DNA from: Anabaena sp. 4-3
Lineage (GTDB): Bacteria; Cyanobacteriota; Cyanobacteriia; Cyanobacteriales; Nostocaceae
Direction: 5' to 3'
DNA length: 64,000 nt
Assembly: GCF_001597745.1 (NCBI RefSeq)
Contig: NZ_LUHJ01000026.1
Location: 149,990-213,989, forward strand
Shown here: positions 16,364 through 24,993 of the stretch, piece after piece
Position numbering within the stretch: the first letter of the stretch is position 1
Layout of the letters: every line of letters starts with the position of its first letter
Notes under the pieces: model-generated
Seen by the model: the letters and a program-made list of their open reading frames with translations, nothing else
What the model was told of the DNA's origin: nothing
Database searches by the model: none
Translations under genes and position numbers: made by a program

Positions 16364-17812
16364 ATGAGTGAATCAGTGAAGATTTATAATGCCTTATGTC
16401 TACCCGCCCCTGATGTTGAAGCTTTAATACAGGGGCGAATGATTGCTGCAATGCCTCGAAAGTTAATCAATTCGGGGCAGAAGTTTGCTTTATACCCCAC
16501 AAGTGTATCGACTAATTTACTCCCTAATGAAGAACAATATCAATCATTTTTTTTACCATTTGCACAACAACTTATTAATAACATAGATGTTGAAAAAGCT
16601 GTAATTAAAGCTTGGGCGAGGTGCGAATGGTGCGAAATGCTTGATAAATCCAAATCATTAAAGTCTGTATCTTGTTTAACGATATGGACTGCACAGGCAT
16701 TAGAGAAAATTCTTGCACAAAGACCTTATATTTTTTTGGCTTATTTGCGTGTATATTTGCTATCTGAACCTCTAGAGATTGCATTAGAATCTCAAAATCG
16801 TCAGTTTGTGGATTTACCTAACTCTCTAACTGTGAATGAAACAAAGCCAGTCTTGAGTGATTACATATTTATTCAACGCAAACAGCAACTAGAAAAATTA
16901 GAACCGCCACAGCATCCTGAATTAGAAGAATTACAGAGTGCTTTAACACAAATTTATCAGGTTAACCCAGCCGCTAAAGAATTAGAAGATGATATTAAAA
17001 GACTTCTTGGTTGGAGTAGTGAGAGTCAGCAAACTACACTAGATTCAGATTTAGTCTGGATTGAAAAAATTGCTGAAGTTGGCAATTCTAGCGACGGACA
17101 TACATTTGAAAAATTAGTGCGTCGAGGTTTAGTAAAATTAGGCTTTACTGGTTCAGGAATAAATCCCGATGCAACGGGTGGTGCTGGAGGTATGGATTTT
17201 TATGCTGAAGCACCTTTCCCAATAGTTGGAGAATGCAAAGCTACTAAAACAGAGAAAGTTTCTGATGGTACACCTGCACAATTACTCAAAATAGGACGAA
17301 ATCATCTCGGTAAATTCCAGTATGAACAAGCGATTAAATTAATTGTTGCTGCTGGAGATTTAACTAACTACGCTTTAAGAACTGCTACGGAAGAAGAAAT
17401 GAATATCATTCGCCCGGAAACTCTACAAAAATTAGTTGAACTGCAAACACGCCATAAAAATTCTATCAATTTGTTAGAATTAAAAGATTATTTGCAACAA
17501 GCACCCTTTGGTTTAGCTGACGATAAAGTTCAGTCTTATATTGATCAAGTTGCACAAAATATTAAATTGCGATCGCACCTAGTCAACCTTGTTAAAACCT
17601 ATCTCCAACACTCAGGTATAACCTCTGCTGGTGTTGACGCTTTACATGGTGCTTACTTCGGTTCAAATCCGCCACAGCCCCTAAAACCAGAAGAAATGCA
17701 CGAAATTTTAATTGAACTTGCTTCACCCTTAACAGGCTATTTAGGCAGAATTAAAGGTAGTGATTGGACAAGCGATCGCTTTTACTATCTCCGCGATTTA
17801 CCACTCAACTAA
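16364..17812 (+). CDS. PD-(D/E)XK nuclease with DUF1802-like N-terminus (defence operon gene 3)
   Basis: A 482-aa protein. Residues about 245-345 carry an Mrr-like restriction-endonuclease fold: HTFEKLVRRGLVKLGF with Glu249, then GGMDFYA with Asp278 and GECKAT with Glu290-Cys-Lys292 (spacing D-X11-E-X-K), then a KFQYEQAIKLIVAAG helix-strand. These are the expected metal-binding and catalytic residues. The N-terminus (ALIQGRMIAAMPRK; GQKFALYPTS; CEWCEML) recalls DUF1802, a cyanobacterial domain I remember as being linked to Mrr-type nucleases; that link is from memory. The C-terminal helical part is unassigned. It probably cuts DNA recognised with the help of the preceding ATPase. Confidence 0.85.
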   Translation: MSESVKIYNALCLPAPDVEALIQGRMIAAMPRKLINSGQKFALYPTSVSTNLLPNEEQYQSFFLPFAQQLINNIDVEKAVIKAWARCEWCEMLDKSKSLKSVSCLTIWTAQALEKILAQRPYIFLAYLRVYLLSEPLEIALESQNRQFVDLPNSLTVNETKPVLSDYIFIQRKQQLEKLEPPQHPELEELQSALTQIYQVNPAAKELEDDIKRLLGWSSESQQTTLDSDLVWIEKIAEVGNSSDGHTFEKLVRRGLVKLGFTGSGINPDATGGAGGMDFYAEAPFPIVGECKATKTEKVSDGTPAQLLKIGRNHLGKFQYEQAIKLIVAAGDLTNYALRTATEEEMNIIRPETLQKLVELQTRHKNSINLLELKDYLQQAPFGLADDKVQSYIDQVAQNIKLRSHLVNLVKTYLQHSGITSAGVDALHGAYFGSNPPQPLKPEEMHEILIELASPLTGYLGRIKGSDWTSDRFYYLRDLPLN

Positions 17813-17827
17813 TCATCTTAACCCAAT

Positions 17828-17854
17828 ACATCAAGACACAGCCTGTATTGATGT
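17828..17854 (+). terminator. Weak stem-loop after the nuclease gene
   Basis: ACATCAA (17828-17834) pairs with TTGATGT (17848-17854) around 13 nt, 15 bp past the stop. There is only a short T tract (TTTAA) after it. It is a possible operon end. Confidence 0.35.
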
Positions 17855-18108
17855 TTAACGTTGTGTCTACCAAAACTATCATTAATAAAACTTAACATAA
17901 AAAATGAGCGATCGCATCTAATTGTTTGTAGCTTTTTCAACTTTAGTTAATAAATTAAACGTACTATTGAGCATTTTTTATGCTGAGTTTTTGAGTAGTT
18001 ATATTTACCAAAATCTGAAAAATAATACTGTCGATAACTAAGGATATACGGATTACACTGAAAATCAGAATAAATAAGCGTATTTTTAATTTTCAGGAAA
18101 AATGAATC

Positions 18109-18768
18109 ATGTATTACCAGCTTTGGAATTTCTTTCTCAAGGAGCAAGAATATTTAACTTGGAAAGAAAAGATAAAAAACCATAGCCAATTCAATAAGTT
18201 TACATGGCAGAAAATCAAAGACTTTTTAGTATTTGTCGAGCAAAATGTCTGCATCAAACACCAACTAGGTGAAGCTTATAACCTTGAGGATTTTATTAAC
18301 ATTGCCAAACAAAACGGTTATATTTTAACTCCTGAAGAACTAGCTTGGTTTGTAGTGACAAGAAAGCAGATTTGGGAATTCCTTGATTTAGCACAAAAAA
18401 CACCAGCACTCAAAGATAAATTGCTAGCAGCGAAAAACCCGAAGCAGTTCATCAATATAGCCGCTAATTATGGTTATTCCTTTACTGTAGATGAATTAGC
18501 TTGGCTCTTAACTGACATCAAAGCATCACCTGAATTAGTCCCCATCAATAACAGTGTTGGGGAAATAGACACCGTATCAAACTACGGAAAAATAGAAATC
18601 GGATATTGGATTTGGTTAGCGGAAGAATGGGGACTTGTACGACCATTTTGCCACAAAGATCAACCCTTAGTTTTCCTATCCCAATATACTGATGATCCTT
18701 TCTTACTTGATCGATGCTTTCTACCCAAAAGCTACTTTATGCAACACTTCGTCAGTCAAAACCTATAG
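18109..18768 (+). CDS. Protein with two Nif11-like domains
   Basis: A 219-aa protein with two related units. Residues about 39-84 include LEDFINIAKQNGYILTPEELAWF, and residues about 90-136 include LKDKLLAAKN then KQFINIAANYGYSFTVDELAWLL. The pattern (Leu-rich helix, FxxxA, Gly-Tyr, T/S-x-x-EL) is that of Nif11-like domains, best known as leader peptides of lanthipeptide/NHLP natural products. Here no Gly-Gly cleavage site with a Cys/Ser/Thr-rich core follows; the C-terminal 70 residues look globular (GYWIWLAEEWGLVRPF). It is thus probably a stand-alone Nif11-like protein. No modification enzyme is nearby. It lies 296 bp after the nuclease gene. Confidence 0.75.
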   Translation: MYYQLWNFFLKEQEYLTWKEKIKNHSQFNKFTWQKIKDFLVFVEQNVCIKHQLGEAYNLEDFINIAKQNGYILTPEELAWFVVTRKQIWEFLDLAQKTPALKDKLLAAKNPKQFINIAANYGYSFTVDELAWLLTDIKASPELVPINNSVGEIDTVSNYGKIEIGYWIWLAEEWGLVRPFCHKDQPLVFLSQYTDDPFLLDRCFLPKSYFMQHFVSQNL

Positions 18769-18839
18769 ATAGGGAATAGGGAATAGGAAAAAGTTGATTA
18801 AGTAGGTCAACATAATTAAACATAAAATGATGATGGCAT

Positions 18840-18872
18840 ATATCCCCGACTTCTCAAAGAAGTCGGGGATAT
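18840..18872. terminator. Strong 14-bp stem-loop between convergent genes
   Basis: ATATCCCCGACTTC at 18840-18853 pairs perfectly with GAAGTCGGGGATAT at 18859-18872. It is a dispersed Nostocales hairpin. From its place it may end the Nif11-like transcript. Confidence 0.7.
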
Positions 18873-18901
18873 GGGTATTACATTTTTTAAAGATAAAATA
18901 A

Positions 18902-18924
18902 AGCATCCTAAAAATTAGGATGCT
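18902..18924 (-). terminator. Terminator of pgi
   Basis: AGCATCCTAA and TTAGGATGCT form a 10-bp stem with a 3-nt loop. On the minus strand the hairpin is followed by a T-rich tract, TTTATTTTATC. It lies 50 bp past the pgi stop. Confidence 0.75.
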
Positions 18925-18974
18925 GGTAAAAATAAATCTTTGTTGAACAATACCGTGATAATTCAGTGAGAGTT

Positions 18975-20561
18975 TCAGCCCAGAGAAACTTTTAAACTGC
19001 TGGGTTGTGCAAGATTTCCCTGGAAGACTACACCGCGTTGATTAGCTTGCAAATGACGCAGAATTTTGTAGATAGCTTCAACTTGATCTGCCGCACCCAC
19101 TTTGTTGGCGATTTCTGCCAAAGATAGGGCGGTTTTTTCGGTTTGCAGTAATTTTACTACTTTGGTTTGCAGATCAAGAATTGCCGCCGCCGCTTTTTTA
19201 CCAGCTTCTACCCCTGGTTGATGGTAGGCGTTGATGTTGACTAGGCTAGCATATAAACCCACAGCACGGTCATACAAAGCAATTAACGCGCCGACAGTGC
19301 GGGCGTTAACTTGGGGAATCGTGACTGTAATCGAATCGCGCTGATTTTCATAAAGGGCTTGACGAGTTCCTTGCAGAAAACCAGAGAGATAATCACCAGA
19401 TGTTACACCTGGTTCTACTTCTGGAGATACACCTTGACGGTCTTCTAAAACTTCGATTAGAGTAGCAAAGAAATTGGGTACACCTTCACGCAACTGCTGT
19501 ACATAAGCGTGTTGGTCGGTTGAACCTTTGTTACCATAAACAGCAATACCTTGATAAACAGTATTACCATCTAAGTCTTTCTCTTTACCCAAGGATTCCA
19601 TCACTAACTGTTGCAAGTAACGGCTGAACAACAGCAAGCTGTCTTTGTAGGGTAAAACAACCATGTCTTTTTCACCCTTACCGTTACCAGCAAAATACCA
19701 TGATAAAGCCAGCAACGCCGCCGGGTTGTTTTTCACATCAGCGACACGGGTAGCGTCATCCATTTCTTTGGCACCGTCTAGCATGGCGCGGATATCAATC
19801 CCTTGCAATGCGGCGGGAACTAAGCCCACAGTGGACATTTCGGAAGTACGTCCACCCACCCAATCATACATGGGAAATCTTGCTAGCCAACCTTCAGATG
19901 TTGCTAATTTATCCAGGTTACTATCAGCACTGGTGATAGCTACTGCATATTGAGCAAAATCTAAATTTTGTCCAGCATAGGCTTTTTTGACTTCAATCAT
20001 GCCGTTGCGGGGTTCTGGTGTGCCGCCAGATTTAGAGATAACTAACACCAAAGTGCTAGAGAGATGATTTCTTAGTTGAGTAAGAACTCGATCTATACCC
20101 GCAGGATCGGTATTATCGATAAAGTGAATTTTCAGGGGTGGAAATTCTGAGGCGAGGGCTTCAGCGACAAATTGAGGGCCGAGGGCAGAACCACCAATGC
20201 CAATAGATATAATATCGGTGAAGCGGCTGGCTTTGGGGGGATGAATCGCACCTGTGTGGATTTTTTCCGCAAAGGCTTCGATTTGTTCTAAGGTTTGGAC
20301 AATTTCTTGTGTAATTTCTGGAGTGGGTGCTAAGTCTGGGTTTCTTAGCCAGTAGTGTCCAACCATGCGGTTTTCATCAGGATTAGCGATCGCACCCTTT
20401 TCCAATTGAGCCATATCCGCAAACGCCTTGTCAAACTTCGGCATTAACGAATTCACGAAGGCATCATCAAAACGCATCCGACTGACATCTAGATACAGTC
20501 CTAATCCCTCGTGGAAATATAACCAATCTTGGTATCTTTGCCAAAGTGCCTTCGCATCCAT
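18975..20561 (-). CDS. pgi: Glucose-6-phosphate isomerase
   Basis: Interconverts glucose-6-phosphate and fructose-6-phosphate, linking glycogen, the oxidative pentose phosphate pathway and the Calvin cycle. From ATG 20561 it is 528 aa, the cyanobacterial length; an upstream in-frame ATG (20594) adds 11 residues that look like leader. [19 protein letters not shown] is the expected start. Motifs are [42 protein letters not shown] and a conserved catalytic His/Lys region toward the C-terminus ([12 protein letters not shown]). It seems monocistronic with its own terminator. Confidence 0.97.
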   Translation of the reverse strand: MDAKALWQRYQDWLYFHEGLGLYLDVSRMRFDDAFVNSLMPKFDKAFADMAQLEKGAIANPDENRMVGHYWLRNPDLAPTPEITQEIVQTLEQIEAFAEKIHTGAIHPPKASRFTDIISIGIGGSALGPQFVAEALASEFPPLKIHFIDNTDPAGIDRVLTQLRNHLSSTLVLVISKSGGTPEPRNGMIEVKKAYAGQNLDFAQYAVAITSADSNLDKLATSEGWLARFPMYDWVGGRTSEMSTVGLVPAALQGIDIRAMLDGAKEMDDATRVADVKNNPAALLALSWYFAGNGKGEKDMVVLPYKDSLLLFSRYLQQLVMESLGKEKDLDGNTVYQGIAVYGNKGSTDQHAYVQQLREGVPNFFATLIEVLEDRQGVSPEVEPGVTSGDYLSGFLQGTRQALYENQRDSITVTIPQVNARTVGALIALYDRAVGLYASLVNINAYHQPGVEAGKKAAAAILDLQTKVVKLLQTEKTALSLAEIANKVGAADQVEAIYKILRHLQANQRGVVFQGNLAQPSSLKVSLG

Positions 20562-20665
20562 AGGGAAATCTCTTGTAAAGTGTCCTTCAAACACCAGTTT
20601 AATTTAACGGTAGACCCATCCCTGCTTTGTCTTATACAGTTTTAAGTCTGGAGAAACTCCTCACC

Positions 20666-20932
20666 CTAAACATCTGGCATAGGTATAACGCGAAGAAATT
20701 TGACAATCTCACCCCTAATTTCTATGCCAATCAGATAATTATCAATAGTAAACCGATGAAATATTCCTTCCTCATCCAGTTGTCGCAGTTCTGGTAGGGA
20801 ATGCAAAGGCCACTTTTCAGCAAACTCATTAAACACAAACTCATATACTCGCTGATACGCAGCAGGTTCTAAATTTTTCAAGTCTACTAAAAAAGACATA
20901 GCATAGCGCATTTCTAGATTCACTAAACTCAC
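20666..20932 (-). CDS. RelE/ParE-like toxin-type protein
   Basis: An 88-aa protein (the start may be ATG 20911 or another downstream Met instead of 20932). The pattern [55 protein letters not shown] is that of the RelE/ParE fold: helix, then three strands ending in a basic-hydrophobic strand with a terminal KFLRV. Such proteins are mRNA interferases or gyrase poisons. It lies 142 bp downstream of a small antitoxin-like gene on the same strand, with minisatellite DNA between. The toxic activity is inferred only. Confidence 0.65.
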   Translation of the reverse strand: MSLVNLEMRYAMSFLVDLKNLEPAAYQRVYEFVFNEFAEKWPLHSLPELRQLDEEGIFHRFTIDNYLIGIEIRGEIVKFLRVIPMPDV

Positions 20933-20940
20933 CTTAGAAA

Positions 20941-21066
20941 GTCAGAGGGATGAGAGGGATAAGGGGGATGAGGGGGATGAGGAGGATGAGGAGGATGAGG
21001 AGGATGAGGAAGCAGGGGAAAAATAACTTTTACCCAGTACCCAGTACCCAGTCCCCAATCCCCAGT
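20941..21066. repeat. GGATGAG minisatellite followed by CCCAGT repeats
   Basis: About nine near-tandem units of GGATGAG/GGGGATGAG (20949-21012) are followed by CCCAGTA/CCCAGTC heptamers (21033-21066). The tract lies exactly between the antitoxin-like and the toxin-like gene. Confidence 0.85.
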
Positions 21067-21074
21067 CCCTATTC

Positions 21075-21272
21075 CTAAACAAACATCAACATCCTAACGG
21101 CTTCATCATAAGTTAATATATCCCACGGTTGCAGCGATCGCTGGGCTTGTTGTATAGCTTTACGCATATAAAAGTCACAATGCAACGCGTGGATATCATG
21201 CCAAACGCTTTCCAGTTCTTCATCCCCTAATTGTTCAATTAAGTGATGGATTCTAATTCTTAGCAAGTTCAT
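21075..21272 (-). CDS. Small antitoxin-like protein
   Basis: A 65-aa protein from ATG 21272, upstream of the RelE/ParE-like gene. It is helical and acidic in its first half ([23 protein letters not shown]) and ends in a [11 protein letters not shown] tail. Position, size and pattern resemble antitoxins of RelE/ParE pairs, which wrap the toxin with an extended C-terminus. No clear DNA-binding motif is visible. Family not recognised. Confidence 0.6.
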   Translation of the reverse strand: MNLLRIRIHHLIEQLGDEELESVWHDIHALHCDFYMRKAIQQAQRSLQPWDILTYDEAVRMLMFV

Positions 21273-21502
21273 CTACTCTTTACATTACCCACAACACAAA
21301 AGTATTGTTCCCAAAAATTGGCAACTGTTAACGGCGATAAATGAGTCTCATCAAGCTAATGTATTGGAAAGAGTAAGGAGTAGGGAGTGGATAGTGCAGA
21401 AGCAGAGGAAGCGGAAGAGGCAGGGGGGCAGGGGGCAGGGAGAAAAGGAAATTCTTCTCCCCCTTGCACCCTGCACCCTGTTCCAATTCCTCTTGTATGC
21501 CC

Positions 21503-21534
21503 AATGACTAATGACTAATGACTAATGACTAATG
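21503..21534 (+). repeat. STRR array, unit TGACTAA, ending in the livM start codon
   Basis: ATGs at 21504, 21511, 21518, 21525 and 21532 are spaced by 7 nt; the last is the livM start. Each ATG opens a four-codon frame (ATG ACT AAT GAC TAA) whose stop overlaps the ATG two repeats downstream (TAATG). Confidence 0.9.
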
Positions 21535-22665
21535 ATTGAATATCTAATTTTCTTGGCAATTTCTACAGCCACCTTTGCCCTGTTTAGTTTAGGACTGAAT
21601 TTACAATGGGGTTTTACAGGGTTAATTAACTTTGGTCATATCGCTTTTATGACCTTGGGGGCTTACACTACTGTATTGTTGAGTTTACAGGGTGTTCCGT
21701 TATTGATATCCGCGATTGCTGGGGCAGTAGTCGCTTCTTTGCTGGGCTTGGTTATCGGTTTGGTAACGTTGCGTCTACGGGAAGATTACCTAGCGATTGT
21801 CACCATCGGCACAGGTGAATTGATTCGTTTGGTGGTGAATAACCAAGAATTACCTGTAGGTAATACCTGGGTATCTGGGGCGTTTGGTGTCCAAAGTTAC
21901 CCTATTCCCCTATTGACACCGCCTAATTTGTGGTTTCGGTTGGTGATGATTGGTTTGCTAACGCTGTTGTTGGCGATTACTGTGTTTTCTTTGTGGCGGT
22001 GGATTCGTACCGCCCAAAAATTACGGTTTGCTGATCAGACTGCTAGAGTCGGTACTAAGGGAGAATTTACCACTCGTTTAGTCGTAGGCGGTGTTTTAGG
22101 TTTATTGGCAACGGCAATTTATATTTCTGGAGTAATCACACTGTATAACTACATTCCCAAAGCGGGTTTAATGTTGTTATCGCTGTTGGTGTTAGCGTTT
22201 GTGTTTTGGCGGTTAGAGTATTTAGTGCGATCGCCTTGGGGTAGAGTTCTCAAAGCTATCCGTGAGGATGAAGAAGTCCCCAAAGCTGTGGGTAAAAATG
22301 TCTTTTGGTACAAGTTACAATCCTTAATGTTAGGGGGTGCGATCGCCGGTGTCGCTGGTGCTTTCTTCGCTTGGCAAATCAGCGCGATTTACCCGGATAA
22401 TTTCCAGCCCCAGCTAACTTTTGACGCTTGGATTATGGTCATTTTAGGCGGTTCTGGTAATAATGTCGGCACTATTTTAGGTGCTGTCATTTACTTTGCC
22501 TACGATGCCATTACTCGTGAAGTTTTACCAATAATTATTCCTCTGGATCAAGCGCGTTTAGGTGCATTCCGCATCATGGTTATTGGTTTAATTTTGATGG
22601 TGCTGATGATTTGGCGGCCTCAAGGTATCTTAGGGAAAAAGGAGGAACTCACCCTTGGTAAATAA
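21532..22665 (+). CDS. livM: Branched-chain/neutral amino-acid ABC transporter permease (LivM type)
   Basis: Inner-membrane permease of about 377 aa with some ten hydrophobic segments (LIFLAISTATFALFSLGLNL at the start). Conserved LivM motifs are LQWGFTGLINFGHIAFMTLGAY, LREDYLAIVTIGTGELIRLV, the EAA-like loop (SPWGRVLKAIREDEEVPKAVGKN) that contacts the ATPase, and GAIAGVAGAFFAWQ. In Anabaena such genes belong to the Nat/Bgt neutral amino-acid systems that also recapture leaked amino acids. The start codon is the last ATG of a heptamer array. The 3' end overlaps the ATPase gene by 11 bp. Confidence 0.95.
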   Translation: MIEYLIFLAISTATFALFSLGLNLQWGFTGLINFGHIAFMTLGAYTTVLLSLQGVPLLISAIAGAVVASLLGLVIGLVTLRLREDYLAIVTIGTGELIRLVVNNQELPVGNTWVSGAFGVQSYPIPLLTPPNLWFRLVMIGLLTLLLAITVFSLWRWIRTAQKLRFADQTARVGTKGEFTTRLVVGGVLGLLATAIYISGVITLYNYIPKAGLMLLSLLVLAFVFWRLEYLVRSPWGRVLKAIREDEEVPKAVGKNVFWYKLQSLMLGGAIAGVAGAFFAWQISAIYPDNFQPQLTFDAWIMVILGGSGNNVGTILGAVIYFAYDAITREVLPIIIPLDQARLGAFRIMVIGLILMVLMIWRPQGILGKKEELTLGK

Positions 22666-23437
22666 CCAATCATCCCCACTTCCCCTGTTAGCAGCTAGTG
22701 GACTTTGTAAAAACTTTGGTGGTATCAAAGCTGTGCAAGAAGCACACATTGAAGTCGCTAAAAGTAGCATCACAGGCTTGATTGGCCCCAATGGTGCTGG
22801 TAAAACTACTTTATTTAATTTACTCTCAAACTTTATTCGTCCCGACAAAGGACGGGTAATATTTGACGGTGAACCGATCCAAAATCTGCAACCCCACCAA
22901 ATCGCCCAGCAGGGTTTAGTCCGCACTTTTCAGGTAGCCCGCACACTCTCCCGCTTATCGGTGTTAGAAAATATGCTGTTAGCAGGGCAGAAACAAACAG
23001 GAGAGAATTTTTGGCAAGTACAGTTTCAACCGCAGGTAGTAGGGAAAGAAGAAAAGCAATTAAAAGAAAGAGCAATGTTTTTGCTGGAATCTGTGGGATT
23101 AGCCCATAAAGCTTACGAATATGCTGGTGGTTTGTCGGGTGGACAACGTAAGCTGTTAGAAATGGGTAGGGCTTTGATGACTAACCCGAAGTTGATTTTG
23201 TTGGATGAACCAGCCGCCGGGGTGAACCCTAGGTTAATTGATGATATATGCGATCGCATTCTCCAATGGAACCGTGACGACGGCATGACCTTTCTGATTA
23301 TTGAACATAATATGGATGTGATCATGTCCTTGTGCGATCGCGTTTGGGTATTAGCTGAAGGTCAAAATTTAGCCGACGGTACTCCCGCAGAAATTCAAAC
23401 TAATCCCCAAGTTTTACAAGCTTACTTGGGACAATAA
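22655..23437 (+). CDS. livG: Branched-chain/neutral amino-acid ABC transporter ATPase (LivG type)
   Basis: Cytoplasmic ATPase partner of the preceding permease. The start is TTG 22655, chosen because a near-perfect SD (AAAGGAGGAA, 22638-22647) sits 8-10 nt upstream; it overlaps the livM stop by 11 bp, so translation is coupled. Walker A is GPNGAGKTT near residue 45, the signature is LSGGQRKLLE, Walker B is LILLDEPAAGV and the switch His is in IIEHNMDVIM. The C-terminal extension typical of LivG (ADGTPAEIQTNPQVLQAYLG) is present. No substrate-binding protein or LivF gene is adjacent, so the system must be completed by genes elsewhere. Confidence 0.95.
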   Translation: MVNNQSSPLPLLAASGLCKNFGGIKAVQEAHIEVAKSSITGLIGPNGAGKTTLFNLLSNFIRPDKGRVIFDGEPIQNLQPHQIAQQGLVRTFQVARTLSRLSVLENMLLAGQKQTGENFWQVQFQPQVVGKEEKQLKERAMFLLESVGLAHKAYEYAGGLSGGQRKLLEMGRALMTNPKLILLDEPAAGVNPRLIDDICDRILQWNRDDGMTFLIIEHNMDVIMSLCDRVWVLAEGQNLADGTPAEIQTNPQVLQAYLGQ

Positions 23438-23440
23438 TTA

Positions 23441-23478
23441 CATAAATCTAATTAGACATACTGCTAATTAGATTTATG
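23441..23478. terminator. Bidirectional terminator between livG and hemA
   Basis: CATAAATCTAATTAG (23441-23455) and its perfect complement (23464-23478) enclose 8 nt, between two convergent genes. AT-rich arms give T-rich tails in both directions. Confidence 0.7.
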
Positions 23479-23521
23479 ATCAATCCAGAAACACTATTAG
23501 AGTTTTTAAATCTCTATCCCC

Positions 23522-24808
23522 TTAACTAAACTGCTCACCTACATCTAAATTGAATAACATTTGTAGGGTTTGCATACAGCGTCTTCTAGCTTCAACATCT
23601 TGTTGCGCTCGCAACTGCACCATCGGGTCATGTAAAATTTTATTAACAATACCTCTTGTTAAGGCTTCTATTACCTCTTGATGTTTGTCGCCAAATTCTG
23701 AACCTAATCTGGACAAAGCTTTTTCTAATTCTTGTTCCCGTATAGTTTCGATTTTATTCCGCAGACTGCTAATTGTAGAAACTGTTTCTAGACTGCGCCA
23801 CCAAATATCAAAAGCCTCTATTTCTTCTTCTAACAGCCGTTCAGCTTCTTGAGCCATTTTTCTGCGGCTTTCGTAGTTTTGGGCGACTACCGCCTTTAAA
23901 TCATCCACGTTGAACGCATGGACATTAGGCAAATCATTCACGTCTGAGTGGACATTTCGCGGTACGGAAATATCAAATAACATCAGAGCTTGGTTAGGTG
24001 CTAAAACCATCTCTAATTTAGCCCGATCTAGTATTGGCTCAGTTGCGGATGTGCTAGTAAATACCATATCACTATCGGAAATTACTTCCATCATTTCCGA
24101 TAGTAAATGTGTGCGGATGGGTTGTTCAGAAAACTGCTTTGCTAATTCTTGGGCGCGATCGCGGGAACGATTGACAATACTAATTTGTGTAGCACCTTTA
24201 GAAATTAGGTGTTGTACCAACAGCCGGGACATCTTCCCAGCACCGAGAATAGCCACTCGACAGGCAGCTAAATTTTCTACCTTTATTTGTGCTAGTTCCA
24301 CAGCCGCCGAACTAATAGAAACAGCACCAGTACCAATGCTAGTTTCTGTACGGACACGCTTACCAGCTGTAATTGCTTGTTTAAATAATCGATTCAAAAT
24401 TGTTTTTATACCGTTATATTGCTGCCCCAGTTTGTGAGTATTTTTCACCTGAGCTAGAATCTGTCCTTCTCCCAGGACTAAGCTATCTAAGCCAGCAGCA
24501 ACCCGCATCACGTGCATGACTGCATCTTCATGCAGCAGTACAAATAAATGTTGTCGGAGAGAATTTACAGGTAATTTGCTGTATTCAGATAGAAACTGAG
24601 TGACTTCCCGGATGCCATGATCAGTTTCAGCAGCAACAATGTAAATTTCTAAGCGGTTACAAGTGCTGAGAATTGCAACTTCATCAATGTGGGGATAGCT
24701 GGTTAGGTGAGCGATCGCGCTTTCTGTTTGTGGTTCTGGAATACTCAGCTTTTCCCGAATTTCAACTGGGGCTGTTTTATGGCTTAACCCCACCACTGCA
24801 ATATTCAT
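23522..24808 (-). CDS. hemA: Glutamyl-tRNA reductase
   Basis: First step of C5-pathway tetrapyrrole synthesis: NADPH-dependent reduction of Glu-tRNA to glutamate-1-semialdehyde, feeding chlorophyll, heme and bilins. The 428 aa match cyanobacterial HemA. Motifs are [16 protein letters not shown] at the start, STCNRLEIY with catalytic Cys50, [14 protein letters not shown], and the Rossmann [11 protein letters not shown] near 190. A coiled dimerisation helix ([20 protein letters not shown]) lies toward the C-terminus. It lies downstream of the FBPase/SBPase gene on the same strand, a cyanobacterial gene order, with 185 bp of repeat DNA between. Confidence 0.97.
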   Translation of the reverse strand: MNIAVVGLSHKTAPVEIREKLSIPEPQTESAIAHLTSYPHIDEVAILSTCNRLEIYIVAAETDHGIREVTQFLSEYSKLPVNSLRQHLFVLLHEDAVMHVMRVAAGLDSLVLGEGQILAQVKNTHKLGQQYNGIKTILNRLFKQAITAGKRVRTETSIGTGAVSISSAAVELAQIKVENLAACRVAILGAGKMSRLLVQHLISKGATQISIVNRSRDRAQELAKQFSEQPIRTHLLSEMMEVISDSDMVFTSTSATEPILDRAKLEMVLAPNQALMLFDISVPRNVHSDVNDLPNVHAFNVDDLKAVVAQNYESRRKMAQEAERLLEEEIEAFDIWWRSLETVSTISSLRNKIETIREQELEKALSRLGSEFGDKHQEVIEALTRGIVNKILHDPMVQLRAQQDVEARRRCMQTLQMLFNLDVGEQFS

Positions 24809-24837
24809 TTCTTATCGGTAATTAGTAATGGGTGATT

Positions 24838-24993
24838 AATGATTGGGGATTGGGGATTGGGGATTGGGGATTGGGTACTGGGGATTGGGGATTGGGCGAA
24901 TGGCATGGGATTTTTCTTCCCCTGCCTCCCCTGCCTCCCTTGCTTCCCTTGCTTTCCATGCTTTCCCAGTCCCCAGTCCCTAGTCCCTAGTCC
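24838..24993. repeat. GGGGATT heptamer array and pyrimidine repeats
   Basis: Seven or so copies of GGGGATT (24845-24895), then CCCTGCCTCCCCTGCC-type repeats and CCCTAGT heptamers (24966-24997) run into the 3' end of glpX. The array lies between glpX and hemA. No gene. Confidence 0.9.

Noticed and set aside
13672-17812. Assignment to PARIS, Wadjet, BREX or DISARM
   Set aside because: No TOPRIM nuclease, SMC-like ATPase, methylase, helicase or PglZ-like phosphatase is present; only ATPase plus PD-(D/E)XK nuclease plus small helper are seen.
18109-18768. Lanthipeptide precursor
   Set aside because: Two Nif11-like units but no Gly-Gly cleavage site with a Cys/Ser/Thr-rich core, and no modification or export genes nearby.
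23910-24437. 175-codon plus-strand frame opposite hemA
   Set aside because: Fully antisense to a well-supported conserved gene; no recognisable domains.
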